Assembly: GCA_964523675.1 (NCBI GenBank)
Contig: CAZFZT010000065.1
Location: forward strand, 1-20,537
DNA length: 20,537 nucleotides
Reading direction: 5' to 3'
DNA from: CAZFZT01 sp964523675
GTDB lineage: Bacteria; Planctomycetota; Phycisphaerae; Phycisphaerales; SM1A02
Shown: positions 9,333 through 16,860 of the stretch, in pieces
Layout of the letters: every line of letters begins with the position of its first letter
Numbering within the stretch: position 1 is the stretch's first letter
Position numbers and translations under genes: made by a program
Notes under the pieces: generated by a model
Databases searched by the model: none
Seen by the model: the letters and a program-made list of their open reading frames with translations, nothing else
Told to the model about the DNA's origin: nothing

Positions 9333-10666
9333 TACAGTTCCTTCACTGCGATGTACACGGGAGTGAGCACATACTCGCCACCGATCTCGTCGTCGATTTC
9401 CACGCGCCGCGGGATGTACCAGAAGCGGGTGACGACGCCGCGGTCGTAATAGGGAAACACAACATCGGGACCTAGCGGCGCATCAGATTGTGGATCAGCG
9501 AAGTATTCGTCGGGCGAGTCGGAAGGTACCCGCGGGTTTGTTGGTGTTGTGTCTGGCGCGCTGGAGTAGTCGTAATTCGGCCAGAGTGAAGCCAGTCGCA
9601 CCGGCGACAAGGGGCGCGTCAACTCGATCCACATGTCATTGCCATCGCGACGATGGCCGACAACCCGATGGACGTTGTTGTTCTGGTCGAGAATCCACTG
9701 GCGCGGGGCTTGCCAGGATTGAATCTCGTCCAGTACATCGAATTCATCGAATGGGAAGCCGGGTACTTCCGGAATAGGACGGTCGTCCTGGTAACGAACT
9801 TCCCAAGGGCCGCCGGCGTTCCAGCCGTCTCCGGGATCTACGAGGTCAATCGCGACAGGAATCGGGGGAAAGTTCCCTTGCGTCGGCCCGAGCGGATTGC
9901 CAGGACTGCCCTGCACTGCATACGGCCGAGAAGCCGCCGCGCCCGGAGCGCTCACGCGATAGACGAAGATCGCGACGCGGATGCGCCCCTGGTATCGCCG
10001 AAACATGCAATCCCAAACGTATTGTGGCTGCGGTGGATCCTGCGCATCAAGAGGAAGACGCGAATGTGCCGGGTAATACCGCTCTTGCTGCGAGATGATG
10101 ATGCGTGGCGGAATCTGGCCATGCTTATCGAGGTTGTAGGGGATGCCGTACAGGCGATCGCGCACCGGCAGACTCTCAGGCCAGCCTGTCCAATTCTCCG
10201 ATGCGATTTCAATGTCCAGGTCAGGCATTTCGAGATTAGAAGATGCCTCCTGGCCGGTGCGGAAGTAACTGAAGATGTCGATCGATCCCTGCGTCAGCGC
10301 AGTAAAGTCATCGCGGCCATCTTCAAGCATCACGCTCGGTCGCATCCACGTCCAGTCGCTGCGCAACGTGCGAACAAAAGATGAGTCTGGGAACGCAGGC
10401 CAATTCTCGGGATCGTCGAAATCGCCAAACGAGCCAAAGTCTTCCTGATCGACCTTTGAACGAATAATGGAGATCGCGTGGTCGGCGACGATGGGCCCCA
10501 TCAGGTCATCGGCGGCCAGTCGTTGTTGGGCGATTCCAGCAGGGAAGAGCGCAGCGATCGAGATGACGCCAATGCCGAGAATGATGATGGCGAGGAGCAC
10601 CTCGACGAGGGAGAACGCCCTTCGTGCCTTCGTGCCTTCGTGCCTTCGTGCCTTGCTCATCGTCAT
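9332..10666 (-). CDS. GspI/PilV-like minor pseudopilin
   Basis: This 444-residue protein has a basic 17-residue leader and the prepilin core RRAFSLVEVLLAIIILGIGV, with cleavage expected after Ala17 and Glu at +5. The PilV/GspI-like pattern FSLVEVLLAIIILGIGVISIAALFP and its position between the H-like and J-like genes support GspI. GspI is normally near 120 residues; here an additional C-terminal part of over 300 residues is unrecognised and rich in Asp, Pro and aromatic residues, consistent with an extracytoplasmic domain. The ATG overlaps the stop of the preceding gene (ATGA), and AGGAG lies about 10 bases upstream. Nearly all of the leader is encoded by an octamer DNA repeat. Confidence 0.8.
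   Translation of the reverse strand: MTMSKARRHEGTKARRAFSLVEVLLAIIILGIGVISIAALFPAGIAQQRLAADDLMGPIVADHAISIIRSKVDQEDFGSFGDFDDPENWPAFPDSSFVRTLRSDWTWMRPSVMLEDGRDDFTALTQGSIDIFSYFRTGQEASSNLEMPDLDIEIASENWTGWPESLPVRDRLYGIPYNLDKHGQIPPRIIISQQERYYPAHSRLPLDAQDPPQPQYVWDCMFRRYQGRIRVAIFVYRVSAPGAAASRPYAVQGSPGNPLGPTQGNFPPIPVAIDLVDPGDGWNAGGPWEVRYQDDRPIPEVPGFPFDEFDVLDEIQSWQAPRQWILDQNNNVHRVVGHRRDGNDMWIELTRPLSPVRLASLWPNYDYSSAPDTTPTNPRVPSDSPDEYFADPQSDAPLGPDVVFPYYDRGVVTRFWYIPRRVEIDDEIGGEYVLTPVYIAVKEL
10619..10654 (-). repeat. Octamer tandem repeat in the GspI-like leader
   Basis: Four perfect copies of AAGGCACG (minus strand) plus a half copy lie directly after the first four codons of the GspI-like gene. Because 8 is not a multiple of 3, the repeat reads through all three frames and gives an 8-residue peptide period, KARRHEGT. 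Confidence 0.85.
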
Positions 10667-11544
10667 CGCATCACGACTCCTGTGTAGCGGTTGAAGTGAA
10701 TACGGTCGGCGTTTTGGTCAATGAAGCTGGTATATGCCAAATTTCGATCCTGTCCAGACGTCCAGTTCAAGGTCATTTGGTCACGGGCGAGCGCATCGTC
10801 AAAGACGCTGAGGTAAGGAACAAGTGTGAGATACGGTTCATCATCTGGCCGTTGCTGACAGAAATACTGCGCCAGCACATTCCCTGATGGTCCCAACCCC
10901 AGATCGCAATAATCATTGTTATCTGGGTAATTGCTGCTGTTCCCGGTGTTGCTGAACGGTTCGCCGTCCTGTTGCTGCATCGCATCCTGGTTCACGTCTA
11001 AGTAGATTCGCTGCGAATCAGAAACAGCATTTCGCATAGCTATGGTGCCATCGCTGGTAAACATGATGCCGAGCAGTGCGCCGGCCGGCTCGCCTGTCGT
11101 TATCCCAGGAAAGTAGGAACAAGTTTGCCAAATGTGATCCATCGCACCGCCATACTGTGGACCCGCCACTCCAATCCCGTTGGGTAGGCGCCGGACGTTC
11201 ACGCCTGGCACAGGTACAAAACGGTCGACGACACCGATGTTGGGTACATTGGGGTGCGATTCTCCAGTCCAATGTGCAGTGACAAGTTCGATGTATTGGC
11301 GGCTGCTTCCATCAAGTCGCGGCCGAAAAACCAGGACGGTTAGTTTGTTATCACGAATCGCAAGGCCGCGCGCGGTGTCGAGTGCGGCGGCGATGGTGTT
11401 GCTTGCTGATGAGAGTTTGGCATCGCGCGCGATGGTGCGCACGCTGATGGCAGTGACGCCTGCGATGATGGCGATGATCGCCATGGCCGCGAGCAGTTCC
11501 GTGAGCGTGAAGGAGCGGAGGGCTCTCGGCTTGAAGGTCATCAT
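10663..11544 (-). CDS. GspH/FimT-like minor pseudopilin
   Basis: This 293-residue protein has a short basic leader and RSFTLTELLAAMAIIAIIAG, with Glu at +5 and cleavage expected after Ser11; Ser instead of Gly at -1 is uncommon. After the hydrophobic helix, NTIAAALDTARGLAIRDNKLTVLVF matches the GspH/FimT pattern, in which a short helix with (A)R..AI is followed by the first strand of the globular domain. The length is well above the usual 150-200 residues. The start overlaps the stop of the preceding gene (ATGA), with GGGAGG about 8 bases upstream; a second in-frame ATG follows at once. It is probably the GspH minor pseudopilin of the pseudopilus tip. Confidence 0.8.
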   Translation of the reverse strand: MMTFKPRALRSFTLTELLAAMAIIAIIAGVTAISVRTIARDAKLSSASNTIAAALDTARGLAIRDNKLTVLVFRPRLDGSSRQYIELVTAHWTGESHPNVPNIGVVDRFVPVPGVNVRRLPNGIGVAGPQYGGAMDHIWQTCSYFPGITTGEPAGALLGIMFTSDGTIAMRNAVSDSQRIYLDVNQDAMQQQDGEPFSNTGNSSNYPDNNDYCDLGLGPSGNVLAQYFCQQRPDDEPYLTLVPYLSVFDDALARDQMTLNWTSGQDRNLAYTSFIDQNADRIHFNRYTGVVMR

Positions 11545-12410
11545 GGCTGCGGCCTCCCTTCTTCGAGGATGATCTCGCGGGAGTAGATGTTGTCGGCGGC
11601 GCGAGCGATTTCCCGCTTGTGTTTGTCGTTGAGATTCCCGCTGCTTCTCATCAGAAACAGGCCGCCGAACTGGCCATTGGGCCCGGCGGAGACGAAGAAG
11701 ATGCGGTTATTCACTGCGATGCCGAAGTGATTCTCGAACGGCGTGCGAATAGTGCCGTCGTCGTCTGGGCAGTGATCGAGGTCTGAATGAGGCGGAACCA
11801 TGTCCTCATCGCAATAGTCGTCCTCATCGCAATCATTGTTCGACCTGCGGCCGGGCATCACCGCGAGGATGGGATTACCCCATGGATCAAGAATGCGGTA
11901 CCCGATGCGGCCGTTCAGATGCTCAAGCTCGTTCTGAGGATCATTGTCTGGATCAAGTTCCTGCAGGTAGTCTGGATTGATCCTTGCAAGGATTTCGCGC
12001 GAGGATGCCGTTCGACTCAGGATGGACCAGAGAATGTCGGTCTGACGGAGGGCCTCCTCGACGGCATCGTCTTCCATTGTCCATGTCGTGCCGGCTTCGA
12101 CGGTTTGATCGATCTCGTAGCGTTCTTCTACGTCGTCGCACGGTTCGCCGCCATTCGCATTTATTCCATACGTCACCTGACGTGTGTTGCCGAGTTCCCA
12201 TTCTGAAAGCGCCTGCTCCATGAGCTGCATAGTGTTCTCGGCATCGCGAATCTCACCACGTGCGGAGAGCCCGGCGACGACCGTGACAGTGATCGCAGTG
12301 AGCAGCAGGATGATGCCGATGACGATCAACATCTCAATGAGCGTGAAACCGCCATGGGCGCGGCTGCGCGGGACGCCGGCTCGATAGTGATTCAACTGCG
12401 GTAGCTTCAT
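11541..12410 (-). CDS. GspG-like pseudopilin 2, with acidic cysteine-containing loop
   Basis: This 289-residue protein has leader and core AHGGFTLIEMLIVIGIILLL, with cleavage after Gly21 and Glu at +5. The later motifs DPWGNPI (175-181) and FVSAGPNGQFG (239-249) are those of GspG-type major pseudopilins, whose C-terminal loop binds calcium. Between them is an insert at about 192-219 with three Cys and very many Asp/Glu residues, starting NDCDEDDYCDED. It resembles calcium-binding Asp loops of the thrombospondin type 3 kind, but this is only a resemblance. Part of it is encoded by an 18-bp-period direct repeat (11802-11833). The ATG overlaps the stop of the upstream GspG-like gene (ATGA) and has a strong GGAGGT about 6 bases upstream. 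It may be a second major pseudopilin or a specialised minor one. Confidence 0.85.
   Translation of the reverse strand: MKLPQLNHYRAGVPRSRAHGGFTLIEMLIVIGIILLLTAITVTVVAGLSARGEIRDAENTMQLMEQALSEWELGNTRQVTYGINANGGEPCDDVEERYEIDQTVEAGTTWTMEDDAVEEALRQTDILWSILSRTASSREILARINPDYLQELDPDNDPQNELEHLNGRIGYRILDPWGNPILAVMPGRRSNNDCDEDDYCDEDMVPPHSDLDHCPDDDGTIRTPFENHFGIAVNNRIFFVSAGPNGQFGGLFLMRSSGNLNDKHKREIARAADNIYSREIILEEGRPQP
11802..11833. repeat. Direct repeat, 14 bp with 18-bp period
   Basis: GTCCTCATCGCAAT occurs at 11802-11815 and again at 11820-11833, inside the second GspG-like gene. The duplication encodes the repeated CDED units of its acidic loop. Confidence 0.6.
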
Positions 12411-13414
12411 TGGCCGACCTCCACAGTGTTGTCGCGGTTGTACTCTTCCGGATCGACGCGATAGTTCTGATCGATCCGCTGATCCGGACCTGCCGAGAGC
12501 AGTGCGAACGACGCACTTTGGAGCGAGTGTGTCGTGGTCGTGTCGATGCCGGAGGCGTCCGGCGCATCGAGCACGTCGATGGCTTCACCCGGCCGGTACG
12601 GCCGAAGCGCGTAAACATCTGAGAGCGTCGGCAGGCGGGAGACGAGGCCCTGCCGAAACTCCTGATGCGGCATGCCGATCATGTAAGGTTTGCGGTAGAA
12701 GCGGATCGGTTGGCCCCAGTAGTCAACGATCACGCGCGGTGCAGTATCGTCATAATTCGCATCACCGGGGAAGGCCAGTCGAAGCGTGCCATCAGCCGTA
12801 ATGCCGAGGATCACTGCCAGCAATCGATCATCGCGCAGTTCGATGTACGGACCGTGGTTGCGACCTTGAAGAAACTGCGCAGCGGCACGGTCGGCGAGAA
12901 AGATGGTGCGATCTTCATAAGTGCCCGCCTTGCCGCCGGGCTGCAGGGCCTGTGACCAGTAGCCGTCAGTTCCTGGATGGCGAATGCCCAGTGGACCGTC
13001 GGTCTCATAGGGCTCAATACCTTGATCTTCAGCGATCTTCCAGTTATCGCGGCCGTAGCCGTCTTCCGTTGCATCTCCGTAGCCGATGAGGTACTCGGGA
13101 AGAGTGGTGAAGGAGTAATACTCCTGCATGTCATCGAGATATTCGCCGAGACTGTCATTCGGATTCGGCGGCGGTACGTAGCCGCGCTCTTCATCAAGCA
13201 CCGGCGGCAGGTACCCGATATCGTTGCGAAACTGCACAAGCCCCTTATTGATGGAGGACATGAGCGCCTGCGTGTTGGCTGATTGCGACGTTTTGATGGC
13301 GGCATTGACCGCAACGATGATGATGCTCAGCAGCACGATGATGATGGCGACTACCACCAGCAGCTCGATAATGGTGAAGGCGCGGCATGAGTTATGCCTG
13401 CTGCAAGTCCGCAT
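12407..13414 (-). CDS. gspG: GspG-like pseudopilin 1
   Basis: From the ATG at 13414 this is a 335-residue protein. Its N-terminus CRAFTIIELLVVVAIIIVLL is a prepilin signal with cleavage expected after Ala12 and Glu at +5. Further on, YWGQPIRFY and FALLSAGPDQRID correspond to the WG-P and SAGPDG motifs of GspG-type major pseudopilins. The open frame reaches up to 13537, but the start at 13414 has GGAG six bases upstream and gives a normal short leader; the extension would translate a heptamer DNA repeat. GspG is usually about 140 residues, so this one carries an insert of roughly 150 residues rich in Tyr, Asp and Gly. It stands directly after gspF, as in canonical T2SS operons, and overlaps the next pseudopilin gene by four bases. 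Confidence 0.85.
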   Translation of the reverse strand: MRTCSRHNSCRAFTIIELLVVVAIIIVLLSIIIVAVNAAIKTSQSANTQALMSSINKGLVQFRNDIGYLPPVLDEERGYVPPPNPNDSLGEYLDDMQEYYSFTTLPEYLIGYGDATEDGYGRDNWKIAEDQGIEPYETDGPLGIRHPGTDGYWSQALQPGGKAGTYEDRTIFLADRAAAQFLQGRNHGPYIELRDDRLLAVILGITADGTLRLAFPGDANYDDTAPRVIVDYWGQPIRFYRKPYMIGMPHQEFRQGLVSRLPTLSDVYALRPYRPGEAIDVLDAPDASGIDTTTTHSLQSASFALLSAGPDQRIDQNYRVDPEEYNRDNTVEVGQ

Positions 13415-13420
13415 TGATTT

Positions 13421-13424
13421 CTCC
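13421..13424 (-). promoter_or_regulatory. Ribosome binding site deciding the gspG start
   Basis: GGAG on the minus strand, six bases before the ATG at 13414. The alternative starts at 13438 and 13537 have no comparable site, so the shorter protein is preferred. Confidence 0.65.
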
Positions 13425-13474
13425 TGGGGGCGTCTCATGGTGCGGTCTTCATGAATCTCGATGATCTGCGGCTT

Positions 13475-13509
13475 TCGATCTCCGATCTTTGATCTCTGAC
13501 TTCTGACTC
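13475..13509 (-). repeat. Degenerate heptamer tandem repeat
   Basis: Five 7-base units lie head to tail. On the plus strand they are TCGATCT, CCGATCT, TTGATCT, CTGACTT and CTGACTC, consensus YYGAYYY. They lie in the 170-bp gap between gspF and the first GspG-like gene, which otherwise shows nothing recognisable. Confidence 0.7.
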
Positions 13510-13584
13510 CTTGCCAGCCGATTCTGGTCTTTCTCACTCGCGGTCGCTCGTTCGTCAGGCCCGGCTTCGTTATGCAGATCGCAC

Positions 13585-14874
13585 TTACACGCCGCCTGCA
13601 ACGGAGTCGATCATGGCGACGAGCGGGAGAAACAGCGCGAGCACGATGGTGCCGACGACGCCGCCAAGCACGACGACGAGCAGCGGTTCGAGCAGCGAAA
13701 GCAGTGATTGAACCGCGACGTCGACTTCTTCGTCGTAGTTGTCCGCAATCTTCATCAGCATGGTGTCGAGATCACCGGTTTCCTCGCCGACGTCGATCAT
13801 GTTCACAACGATCGCGTCGCACACTTTTGCTTCGCGCAGCGGGCCAGCGAATGTCTCACCCTCTCGGATGGAGTCATGCACTTTCGTCAGCGCCTGTTCA
13901 TAGACGTAGTTGCCCGATGTGTCACGCGTAATCATGATTGCTTCAAGGATGGGCACGCCGGCGCTGATGAGCGTGCCGAGCGTTCGGGTGAAGCGGGCGA
14001 TGGATGTCTTGCGAATCAGGCCGCCGATCACCGGAATACGAACGCGCACGATGTCGATGGCGGCTCGTCCGGGACCGGTCTTTCTCATGAGTTTGAAGAA
14101 CATGAAGAGCAGGAACGGGGTGGACACAATCCACACCCAACCAGGAATGATCTGGTCTTCCGTACGCGTGCCAGCGACCCATGCGCTGAAATCAATGAGC
14201 CAGAGCGTTAGCGCGGGCAGTTTCACTTCGAAGTCGTTGAAGATCTCCTGGAACTTCGGAATGACAAACACCATGATGGCGGTGACGATCGCCACAGCCA
14301 CGCAGATGACGACTGTGGGATAGATCATCGCACCGATGATGCGGCGTTTGAGCCGCTGCGCCTTTTCCATAAAGTTCGCGAGGCGCTGAAGGATGATGTC
14401 AAGCACACCGCCGATTTCACCTGCATTGACCATCTTGCAGTACAGACGGTCGAACGCCTTCGGATGCTTGGCGAAGGCGTCGGAGAGCGTGGAGCCGGCT
14501 TCGACGTCTTCACAGACCTGGCCGAGGATCGATTTGAGTTTGCCCGGCTTCTGCTGCCCTTCGAGAATCTGAAGTGAGCGAAGCAGCGGCAGGCCGGCGT
14601 CCTGAAGCGTCGAGAGCTGGCGGGTGAAGAGCGTGAGTTTCTTCATGCTCACGCCGCCGATGCTGATCGAAATCTCACCCTTCTTTTTCTTCCCTTTACG
14701 CGGACCGGCTTCCTGCCGCGGTCCCGAACCCTTAACCTTCTGCTCGCGCACGGAGGTGGGGAAGTACCCCTGGCCGCGGATGCGCTGGATCGCCTCTTCA
14801 CTGGAATTGGCTTCAACGGTGCCTTTTTGCGGCTTGCCAGCGGAATTGAGAGCTTCGTAGGTATAAGTTGGCAT
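13585..14874 (-). CDS. gspF: Type II secretion inner-membrane platform protein GspF (PilC family)
   Basis: This 429-residue protein begins with MPTYTYEALNSAGKPQKGT, the standard start of GspF/PilC proteins. Two T2SSF helical domains are seen, at about residues 80-205 (FTRQLSTLQDAGLPLLRSL) and 290-412 (RFTRTLGTLISAGVPILEA). Hydrophobic membrane segments lie at about 185-206, 244-262 and 393-420. A Lys-rich linker (about 59-66) precedes the first domain. GspF sits in the inner membrane and couples the GspE ATPase to pseudopilin assembly. It follows gspE by 65 bases. Its start has no purine-rich Shine-Dalgarno; the 25 bases before it are C-rich. The protein is complete and of family-typical length. 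Confidence 0.95.
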   Translation of the reverse strand: MPTYTYEALNSAGKPQKGTVEANSSEEAIQRIRGQGYFPTSVREQKVKGSGPRQEAGPRKGKKKKGEISISIGGVSMKKLTLFTRQLSTLQDAGLPLLRSLQILEGQQKPGKLKSILGQVCEDVEAGSTLSDAFAKHPKAFDRLYCKMVNAGEIGGVLDIILQRLANFMEKAQRLKRRIIGAMIYPTVVICVAVAIVTAIMVFVIPKFQEIFNDFEVKLPALTLWLIDFSAWVAGTRTEDQIIPGWVWIVSTPFLLFMFFKLMRKTGPGRAAIDIVRVRIPVIGGLIRKTSIARFTRTLGTLISAGVPILEAIMITRDTSGNYVYEQALTKVHDSIREGETFAGPLREAKVCDAIVVNMIDVGEETGDLDTMLMKIADNYDEEVDVAVQSLLSLLEPLLVVVLGGVVGTIVLALFLPLVAMIDSVAGGV

Positions 14875-14939
14875 GGCAGTCAGGTGGAGGGGTGGTGGTG
14901 GGATGCAGTTGCGAAGCGTGCTACGACGCGACTTGTGTA

Positions 14940-16715
14940 TTACTCTTCAACGATCGTTTCGCGGACGACTTCGTCGATGGTGGTTTGTCCTTCGTAGATC
15001 GCCATAAGACCGCACTCGCGGAGCGTTCGCATGCCGCGCTTGCGCGCTTCTGCACGAAGCACGTTGGTTGACGATTCCTGCATGATGAGATCGCGCAAGT
15101 GGTCATCGAGGGCCATGATTTCGAAGATCGCCTGCCGGCCCTTGTAACCACTGTGATTGCAATTCTCGCAACCGCGGCCGCGATAGAAGGTGCGGCCCAT
15201 GACATCGGCAGGTCGCAGTTGCAACTCCATGAGTTGCTCTTCACTGGGGATGTACTCTTCCTTGCACTTGAGGCAAATGCGCCGCACCAGCCGCTGGGCG
15301 ACGATGGCTTCGATCGTTGCCGTGAGCAGAAAGGCCTCCATGCCGAGGTCGAGCAGACGCAGGATGGACGAAGGAGCGTCGTTGGTGTGCAGGGTTGAGA
15401 AGACAAGGTGGCCGGTGAGCGACGCCTGCACTGCAATCTGCGCCGTTTCAAGGTCACGAATCTCACCCACCAGAATGATGTCCGGATCCTGACGCAGAAA
15501 CGAGCGAAGCAGCCGGGCGAACGTGAGTTCCTGATCGGTATTGACCTGGCACTGGATCAGCCCGTCGATGTCGTACTCGACCGGGTCTTCGGCCGTGAGA
15601 ATTTTGGTTGTCGGCTCGTTGAGTTCGTTGAGTGCTGCATAGAGCGAGGTGGTCTTGCCGGAGCCGGTGGGGCCGGTGACGATGACGATGCCGTTTGGCT
15701 TCTTGATCAGGGTGCGCACGGTTTCAAGGTCATCGTTGCGCAGACCGATCTTGTCGAGCGACAGTTGCACGTTCGAGCGGTCGAGCACACGCATGACGAC
15801 CGACTCGCCGAACATCGTCGGCAGGACCGAAATACGAAGGTCGATCGGGTTGTTGGCGACGACGAGTTCGATGCGGCCGTCCTGCGGCAAACGGCGCTCG
15901 GCGATATCAAGGTTCGCCATGACCTTGATGCGGCTGACGATCGGAAGGGCAAGGTGTTTGGGCGGCGGGATCATTTCATAGAGCACGCCGTCGATGCGGT
16001 ACCGCATCTTGAACTCGTCTTCAAACGGCTCGAAGTGAATATCCGACGCTTTGTCCTTGATCGCCTGAAGCAGCACGAGGTTGAGCAGGCGAATGACCTT
16101 GTTGTCGCCTGCCGCTTGCGCGAGCACCTCAAGATCGACCGAGTCGCCGCGGCCTTCGAGTGCAGCGAGGGTGTCGGAGTCGCCCATCTCGGCGATCACG
16201 TTCGCAACCGAGGTCTGATCGCCGCTGTAACGCTTCTGAAGAACCTTGTCGATCTCATCTGCCGGCGCGACAACGGCCGTCACCTTGTACATCAGCATCA
16301 GCTGGATGCCGTCAACCGCCTGGAAGTTGTCAGGCGACTTCATCGCTATGGTCATCTTCTTTGACTTCGGCTCGAAGTCGATGGGGACGACCTGATAGGT
16401 GTTGGCGGTTTCCGGCGGCAGCGCATCGAACACCTCGTCTGGGATGTCTTTTTCATCGACATGCACCATGCGCATGCCAGCTTGGCCGGCCAGCGCAGCC
16501 ATGACATCATCACGAGTGACATAACCGAGTTCGACGAGCAGGTCGCCGAGCTTGATGGCTTGGCCCTTCTCCTTGCGGGCCTTCTGCACGGCGAGAGCTT
16601 CATGGACTTTATCGCGCGTGATCTTGCCGAGCTTCGTGAGGACTCGGCCAAATCGGCGGCCCTTCAATTCGCTCGGATCAGGAGACCCCGACGGCTTTAC
16701 CATTGCCTTTGCCAT
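14940..16715 (-). CDS. gspE: Type II secretion / pilus assembly ATPase GspE (PilB family)
   Basis: This 591-residue protein is the cytoplasmic hexameric ATPase that powers pseudopilus assembly. An N-terminal GspE-N/MshE-N-like region spans about 20-160 (LGDLLVELGYVTRDDVMAALA). Walker A is GPTGSGKT at 348-355. The Asp box contains ILTAEDPVEYDIDG (372-385), Walker B is ILVGEIRD (414-421), and the His box covers LTGHLVFSTLHTNDA (433-447). A zinc-binding tetracysteine pattern is present, CLKC at 481-484 and CENC at 516-519, as in GspE and PilB. All catalytic motifs are intact. It is the first gene of the operon. The upstream GGAAAG is about 12 bases from the ATG, somewhat far. An adhesive pilus role (PilB) cannot be excluded, but the E-F-G-G-H-I-J-K order favours a T2SS-like machine. 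Confidence 0.96.
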   Translation of the reverse strand: MAKAMVKPSGSPDPSELKGRRFGRVLTKLGKITRDKVHEALAVQKARKEKGQAIKLGDLLVELGYVTRDDVMAALAGQAGMRMVHVDEKDIPDEVFDALPPETANTYQVVPIDFEPKSKKMTIAMKSPDNFQAVDGIQLMLMYKVTAVVAPADEIDKVLQKRYSGDQTSVANVIAEMGDSDTLAALEGRGDSVDLEVLAQAAGDNKVIRLLNLVLLQAIKDKASDIHFEPFEDEFKMRYRIDGVLYEMIPPPKHLALPIVSRIKVMANLDIAERRLPQDGRIELVVANNPIDLRISVLPTMFGESVVMRVLDRSNVQLSLDKIGLRNDDLETVRTLIKKPNGIVIVTGPTGSGKTTSLYAALNELNEPTTKILTAEDPVEYDIDGLIQCQVNTDQELTFARLLRSFLRQDPDIILVGEIRDLETAQIAVQASLTGHLVFSTLHTNDAPSSILRLLDLGMEAFLLTATIEAIVAQRLVRRICLKCKEEYIPSEEQLMELQLRPADVMGRTFYRGRGCENCNHSGYKGRQAIFEIMALDDHLRDLIMQESSTNVLRAEARKRGMRTLRECGLMAIYEGQTTIDEVVRETIVEE

Positions 16716-16766
16716 ACGATTCGCGTCTTTCCAAAAGTTACGGGGCCTTCATGACCGTTAATCTCT

Positions 16767-16829
16767 AGTATGAGTCAAAAATCCACACTTCCAAGCCCAA
16801 AAGTCCAACCAAATTGATAGGACATTTGG
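16767..16829 (-). promoter_or_regulatory. Possible promoter/operator region of the pseudopilin operon
   Basis: The 145-bp gap between the Nudix gene and gspE is AT-richer than its surroundings. On the minus strand it holds TTGGAA (16794-16789) and CATACT (16772-16767) separated by 16 bases, a weak -35/-10 pair. Just upstream is an inverted repeat, CCAAAT at 16809-16814 and ATTTGG at 16824-16829, with a 9-base spacer. This may be an operator or the 3' hairpin of the Nudix gene. All of this is weak pattern evidence. Confidence 0.25.
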
Positions 16830-16860
16830 ATTATGTGAGTACGGGTGCCCCCAAAGTCCA

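Noticed and set aside
10619..10654. CRISPR array
   Set aside because: The repeat is a contiguous 8-base tandem array without spacers, and no cas gene is present.
13415..13537. Longer N-terminus of the first GspG-like protein, to 13537
   Set aside because: The extension translates the heptamer repeat, while the ATG at 13414 has a ribosome binding site at the right distance and gives a normal leader.
15408..16364. 318-residue open frame opposite gspE
   Set aside because: It runs antisense through Walker A and Walker B of gspE and has no motif of its own.
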